Shown one piece after another: positions 5,932 to 8,967 of a stretch of 8,967 nt of DNA. The notes below the pieces were generated by a model. The model saw nothing but the letters and a program-made list of their open reading frames with translations, had not been told where the DNA came from and did not search any database. The number at the start of each line of letters is the position of its first letter. The stretch's first letter is position 1. Source of the DNA: CAYOEZ01 sp964402955 (GTDB lineage Bacteria > Chloroflexota > DTOL01 > DAOUCN01); contig CAYOEZ010000202.1 of the NCBI GenBank assembly GCA_964402955.1, forward strand, positions 1-8,967, written 5' to 3'. Both the position numbers and the translations under genes were made by a program.

Positions 5932-7487
5932 TGCAGGGGACTCACTTCCTCGTGTTTGCTTTCGTTTGGCACAATCTCATTGGCATGGGCGTAGCTGAGG
6001 TGGATCAGCGCTTCCTTGGTAATCGCCTCGCCTGCAAGCTCTCCCACAATGCGGCCTTCCACCATGACAATGACTCTGTCGCACAGGCCCGGCAACTCTT
6101 CCACTTCGGACGAGATGACGATGACACCGGCGCCCTCCCTGGCGAGCGAACGCACTATTGCGTGAATATCGCCGCGTGCCCCCACATCAACGCCGCGCGA
6201 CGGTTCATCAAGAATGATGACCTTCATGGGGGCCGTCAGCCATTTGCCAATCACGATCTTCTGCTGGTTGCCGCCCGAGAGCGTGCGTACAGGCGTTGTC
6301 ACACCGGGCGTCTTGACCTGGAGCTGCTGCACAATATCGAGCGCGCGGCTGCGCGCCTGCCCCAGGTTGATGAAGGGAAGCAGCGGTGCGTAACGCAACG
6401 ATTTGACACTGGGCAGATTGATGTTGAACGCAACACTCTTGTCGAGCAGCAGCCCCTGCGAACGTCGCTCCTCGGGCACAAGCGCAATGCCGCTGCGCAC
6501 CGCGTCCTGCGGTTCACGCAGCGCGAGCTTGCGACCTTCGAGCCATATTTCGCCCAAATCCGGCCGGTCGGCGCCATACAGCATGCGCACGAGCTCGCTG
6601 CGCCCTGCGCCGACGAGGCCGGCCAGGCCAAGCACTTCGCCCTTGTGCAAGGTGAGCGACGCATTGCGCACATAGGGCGCACGGCTCAGGTTGCGCGCCT
6701 CGAGAAGGATGGGCCGGTCAGGTTGGGTGCCCGCAATGGCGGGCGCGACCGCAACATCGGCGCCCACAATCGCGCGCACGAGCGCCTTCCTGTTCAGCCC
6801 GGCGCGCTCGATGTCGAGGACGCTGGCCCCGTCCTTGAATACCGTGACACGACCGCACAAGTCGATAATCTCTTCAAGACGGTGGGAGACGTAAAGAATG
6901 GCGATTCCATCCGCCGCCAACTCGCGGATGATGCGAAAGAGGCGCTCGGCCTCCTCCATGGAGAGGGACGCAGTCGGCTCGTCCATGGCAATCAGTTTTG
7001 ATTTGAAGAGGAGCGCGCGGCCAATTGAGAGCAGCCAGCGTTCGGCCACCGTCAACCGATCCACGGGCACATCCATGGGAAAGGTAACGCCCAGGCGCTG
7101 AACCACGGGATCAACTTCACGCCGCGCCGCCTTCCAGTCAACCATGCCAAGGCGCAGCGGCTTGGGGAGGCCCAGCAGCATGTTTTGCAGGCCCGTAAAG
7201 CGCGGCACCATGTTCAGTTCCTGGTGAATGAAACTGAGGCCAAGCGCACGCGCAGCCTGCGGGTCGGCCACGCGTACAGCCTCACCATTCAGCAGAATCT
7301 GCCCGTTGTCAGGCTGGATGATGCCGGCCAGACTGCGAATGAGGGTTGACTTGCCCGCGCCATTGGCACCCACCAGACCATGCACTTCGCCGGCGAAGAC
7401 GGTGACATCGACGCCCTTGAGCGCCTGGACGCCGCCAAAGTGCTTGGTCAGGCCATTGACCTGGAGAAGAGGAAGTGCGTTGTTCAT
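5928..7487 (-). CDS. Sugar ABC transporter, tandem ATP-binding protein of importer 2 (RbsA/MglA-like)
   Basis: This is the fused double ATPase that drives importer 2. The 519 residues are slightly longer than the usual 500. Domain 1 has Walker A GANGAGKST (40-48), Q-loop HQEL (88-91), a degenerate signature LTVAERWLLSIGRAL (145-159), Walker B LIAMDEPTASLS (165-176) and the H-loop histidine at 202. Domain 2 has the family's altered Walker A GLVGAGRSE (290-298), a full signature LSGGNQQKI (403-411), Walker B VIILDEPSRGVD (423-434) and, at the H-loop position, SSEVEEL with no histidine. This asymmetry is normal for the family. The ATG at 7487 gives the standard N-terminus but has no ribosome-binding site. 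An in-frame ATG at 7526 would add 13 residues but lies inside the upstream hairpin and also lacks one. The stop overlaps the permease start by 4 bases. Confidence 0.95.
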   Translation of the reverse strand: MNNALPLLQVNGLTKHFGGVQALKGVDVTVFAGEVHGLVGANGAGKSTLIRSLAGIIQPDNGQILLNGEAVRVADPQAARALGLSFIHQELNMVPRFTGLQNMLLGLPKPLRLGMVDWKAARREVDPVVQRLGVTFPMDVPVDRLTVAERWLLSIGRALLFKSKLIAMDEPTASLSMEEAERLFRIIRELAADGIAILYVSHRLEEIIDLCGRVTVFKDGASVLDIERAGLNRKALVRAIVGADVAVAPAIAGTQPDRPILLEARNLSRAPYVRNASLTLHKGEVLGLAGLVGAGRSELVRMLYGADRPDLGEIWLEGRKLALREPQDAVRSGIALVPEERRSQGLLLDKSVAFNINLPSVKSLRYAPLLPFINLGQARSRALDIVQQLQVKTPGVTTPVRTLSGGNQQKIVIGKWLTAPMKVIILDEPSRGVDVGARGDIHAIVRSLAREGAGVIVISSEVEELPGLCDRVIVMVEGRIVGELAGEAITKEALIHLSYAHANEIVPNESKHEEVSPLQ

Positions 7488-7509
7488 GCGAGGAAGGGGT
7501 ACGTGAGTA

Positions 7510-7537
7510 GGGTCGGGCGCACGCATGCGCCCGACCC
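7510..7537 (-). promoter_or_regulatory. Intercistronic hairpin between binding-protein and ATPase genes of importer 2
   Basis: A perfect 12-bp GC-rich stem (GGGTCGGGCGCA and its complement) surrounds a four-base loop. It lies 16 bases after the binding-protein stop and 22 bases before the ATPase ATG, with no T-run after it. It sits where the importer-1 hairpin sits relative to its binding-protein gene. The likely role is partial termination or mRNA protection favouring the binding protein. An alternative ATPase ATG (7526) has its A in the stem and its TG in the loop. Confidence 0.75.
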
Positions 7538-7553
7538 AGTTGCGAAACGGTAA

Positions 7554-8585
7554 CTAGTTTGAGGCGCTGGGATTGATCGCCTCAGGGTGCTCGGCAAGGA
7601 ATGCTTCGATTGTCTCTGCGTTGACAACCTTGACAGGCACTTCCACTGCCTTCGGCTCCCACGCAGCGCCGGCCTGTATGGCCTCGTTGATCGTATTGAC
7701 GAGTACCTCGCCCTCCTCTTCAACCGCCGCCCATGCCGTCGCCGTCATCCAGCCATCTTGCACGGCGACAATTGCGTCAACATTGCCGTTGGTGCCGTAG
7801 ACCTTGACATCCTTGCGATCCTGCTGCTTGAGCGTCGAGATTGCGCCCAGGGCCGGGTCATCCCAGCAGCCCCAAATCGCGTAGTTCCCATCACCTGCGG
7901 GGCGACCTGCAAGCCACGCAGTGGCGAACTGCGCTCCGGCCTGCAGGTAGCCGGGGATGGGCACTTCGTTTTTGGTAACGGAAATTTCGGGATAGTCGGC
8001 AATGATCTGGTCGAGCATCTCTTCGCGCTCGCGGCAAACTTGTCCGGTGTGATAGGTGAGGGCAAGGATCTCGCCCTTTTCGCCCATGTCGGCCACCATC
8101 TGCTTGATCACCTCGGTCGCCTGCGGGCCACCGGTGCCGTTGGTTGCCACAACGCCTTCACCCAGTCCACCGCCCCAGGTTGCCACGGGGATGTTGGCGG
8201 CCTGCGCCGCCGCCAGCCCAGCGCCCAGCGATGTGACGGGGAAGACCAGGTCGATGATGGCGCCTGCGCCGCGCTGGGCGAGGTTTTGGAAGGCGGCGTT
8301 GGCTTCGTCGGCGCTGCCGCGTGCATCGATGACGCTCACGGTCCAGCCGAGCGCTTCCGCTGCCTGGGTTGCGCCATTGATGAAGCGTGCATTGGACGAG
8401 TCGGATGGGGTGATGGAGACAAGGCCGAGCAGGAATTCACCTGCGCCGGCCGCATCGGCGGGCGCGTCCGCTGCCGCATCAGAGGCGGCGGGCGCCGCCG
8501 GTGCGGCCGGTGCCGCAGGCACGGCGCATGCCGTCAGGAGCAGGGCAAAAACGAGAAATACAGCAATCCGGGACCATCGACGCAT
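7554..8585 (-). CDS. Sugar-binding lipoprotein of importer 2 (Peripla_BP_4 family)
   Basis: This is the lipid-anchored solute receptor of importer 2. The 343-residue product has an Arg-rich n-region, a hydrophobic core at residues 8-17, lipobox LTAC with the lipidated cysteine at 20, and an Ala/Pro/Asp linker to about residue 49. The binding domain starts FLLGLVSITPSDSSNARFINGA (51-72) and continues with AAFQNLAQRGAGAIIDLVFPV (97-117), the typical first-lobe pattern of the type 1 fold. PVATWGGGLGEG (133-144), YAIWGCWDDPALGAI (235-249) and VYGTNGNVDAI (262-272) are the expected hinge and second-lobe segments. Cysteines 184 and 240 are the only ones in the mature domain after the lipid anchor. 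The frame is open to 8666, but the signal peptide and an excellent ribosome-binding site set the start at 8585. It differs greatly in sequence from the importer-1 lipoprotein, so a different ligand is likely; the ligand is unknown. Confidence 0.95.
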   Translation of the reverse strand: MRRWSRIAVFLVFALLLTACAVPAAPAAPAAPAASDAAADAPADAAGAGEFLLGLVSITPSDSSNARFINGATQAAEALGWTVSVIDARGSADEANAAFQNLAQRGAGAIIDLVFPVTSLGAGLAAAQAANIPVATWGGGLGEGVVATNGTGGPQATEVIKQMVADMGEKGEILALTYHTGQVCREREEMLDQIIADYPEISVTKNEVPIPGYLQAGAQFATAWLAGRPAGDGNYAIWGCWDDPALGAISTLKQQDRKDVKVYGTNGNVDAIVAVQDGWMTATAWAAVEEEGEVLVNTINEAIQAGAAWEPKAVEVPVKVVNAETIEAFLAEHPEAINPSASN

Positions 8586-8591
8586 GGGATT

Positions 8592-8597
8592 CCTCCT
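8592..8597 (-). promoter_or_regulatory. Strong ribosome-binding site of the importer 2 binding-protein gene
   Basis: AGGAGG, matching the full anti-Shine-Dalgarno core, lies 6 bases before the ATG at 8585. It fixes that start over the longer frame open to 8666 and fits the need for abundant binding protein. Confidence 0.85.
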
Positions 8598-8627
8598 GTT
8601 TAGAAGTGGTTTGTAGGGAACACAGTC

Positions 8628-8636
8628 GGTATAGCA
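8628..8636 (-). promoter_or_regulatory. Possible extended -10 promoter for the importer 2 genes
   Basis: TGCTATACC on the minus strand resembles an extended -10 element (TGnTATAAT). Initiation near 8621 would give a leader of about 35 bases to the binding-protein ATG. No good -35 is present 17 bases upstream. Importer 2 could instead be read from a promoter beyond the hydrolase gene, whose stop is only 84 bases before the ATG. Confidence 0.25.
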
Positions 8637-8669
8637 TGAACGATAACGCGGCAGGTTTGGCGACAATGG

Positions 8670-8967
8670 TTACTTGAGAGCAAGGGCATTCGCCGGCGAA
8701 CCGGAGCCGCCCTTCTTGTTGAGGGGAGCCGAAGTGAACATCCCCTCCCAGATTCCGTCTGCGGCACAATCGGCAGCCAGCTTGTCAAGCGCGAACATTT
8801 CGCCAACAGCCATACCCAGCAGTGGAATAATGCGGAAGTGCAGGAAGCCCTCAACGGTTGGCGTATAGGGCATGGCCTCCAGCGCAGGCCCATCGCAGCC
8901 CCGGGCCGCCACCTGATTGTTCCACAGCCACTCCAGCCATCGCTCGGCCGCTGCCAGCCAGGGCCCC
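8670..8967 (-). CDS. Cyclase-family (kynurenine formamidase-like) metal-dependent hydrolase, C-terminal part
   Basis: Only the last 98 codons are in the window; the N-terminal part with the family's HxGTHxDxPxH-type metal site lies beyond the edge. The visible part matches my memory of Pfam Cyclase (PF04199) C-termini: VEGFLHFRIIPLLGMAVGE, then LAADCAADG, then TSAPLN and the terminal GSGSPANALALK. The histidine of LHFR (fragment residue 43) and the glutamate of VGE (56) sit where the family places further metal-binding or catalytic residues. Members hydrolyse amides such as N-formylkynurenine, or open lactone-like rings; many from environmental bacteria have no assigned substrate. A GTG lies at 8912, but homology clearly continues upstream of it, so it is not the start. 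Its stop is 84 bases from the importer-2 lipoprotein ATG, in the same direction, so co-transcription is possible. Confidence 0.8.
   Translation of the reverse strand, partial: GPWLAAAERWLEWLWNNQVAARGCDGPALEAMPYTPTVEGFLHFRIIPLLGMAVGEMFALDKLAADCAADGIWEGMFTSAPLNKKGGSGSPANALALK

Noticed and set aside
5904..7001. Long open frame on the plus strand (365 codons) opposite the importer-2 ATPase
   Set aside because: It is antisense to a gene with all ABC-ATPase motifs. Its product is rich in His, Arg and Ala with no recognisable domain, typical of a shadow frame in high-GC DNA.
7587..8603. Plus-strand open frame of 338 codons opposite the importer-2 binding-protein gene
   Set aside because: It mirrors a clear lipoprotein gene with signal peptide and ribosome-binding site. 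The translated product is low-complexity and resembles no family.
1..8967. An undescribed system such as a defence, mobile or RNA-guided locus
   Set aside because: All the coding space is filled by recognised transporter, regulator and hydrolase genes. No spaced repeat array, recombinase, reverse transcriptase, nuclease or orphan gene is left over.

Overview
The window is high-GC bacterial DNA (about 60% GC by eye). Every recognisable gene lies on the minus strand, so transcription runs from high to low coordinates. The two substrate-binding lipoproteins each have a long Ala/Pro-rich linker straight after the lipobox cysteine. That style is common in Chloroflexota (Anaerolineae/Caldilineae), which is my best guess at the source; it is an inference from composition, not from a marker gene.

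Layout in the direction of transcription: (i) 8967-8670, the C-terminal end of a cyclase/kynurenine-formamidase-like hydrolase, cut by the window edge. (ii) 8585-4909, importer 2, a CUT2 (ribose/galactose-type) ABC sugar transporter in the order binding lipoprotein, double ATPase, permease. The ATPase and permease genes overlap by ATGA. (iii) 4825-4789, a perfect 16-bp stem-loop closing importer 2. (iv) 4753-3697, a LacI-family regulator with a near-consensus sigma70-type promoter and a perfect 12-bp palindromic operator at the predicted transcription start. (v) 3696-3407, an intergenic region with degenerate operator-like copies and a 10-bp direct repeat. (vi) 3406-1, importer 1, a second CUT2 transporter in the order binding lipoprotein, permease, double ATPase. 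Its ATPase is cut by the window edge at residue 399.

How the parts fit: each importer has the three expected components, namely a lipid-anchored binding protein outside the membrane, a permease assumed to work as a homodimer, and a fused tandem ATPase. A strong hairpin follows each binding-protein gene, the usual arrangement for making more binding protein than membrane components. The LacI protein probably senses a sugar or its phosphate and represses itself, and perhaps importer 1. The substrates cannot be read from the sequence. No kinase, isomerase or dehydrogenase lies in the window to name the pathway.

I found no CRISPR array, tRNA, rRNA, transposase, phage gene or toxin/defence gene, and no clearly undescribed system. 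This is an ordinary carbohydrate-uptake region. The most interesting material is regulatory: the lacI operator/promoter and the repeated hairpin-after-binding-protein arrangement.
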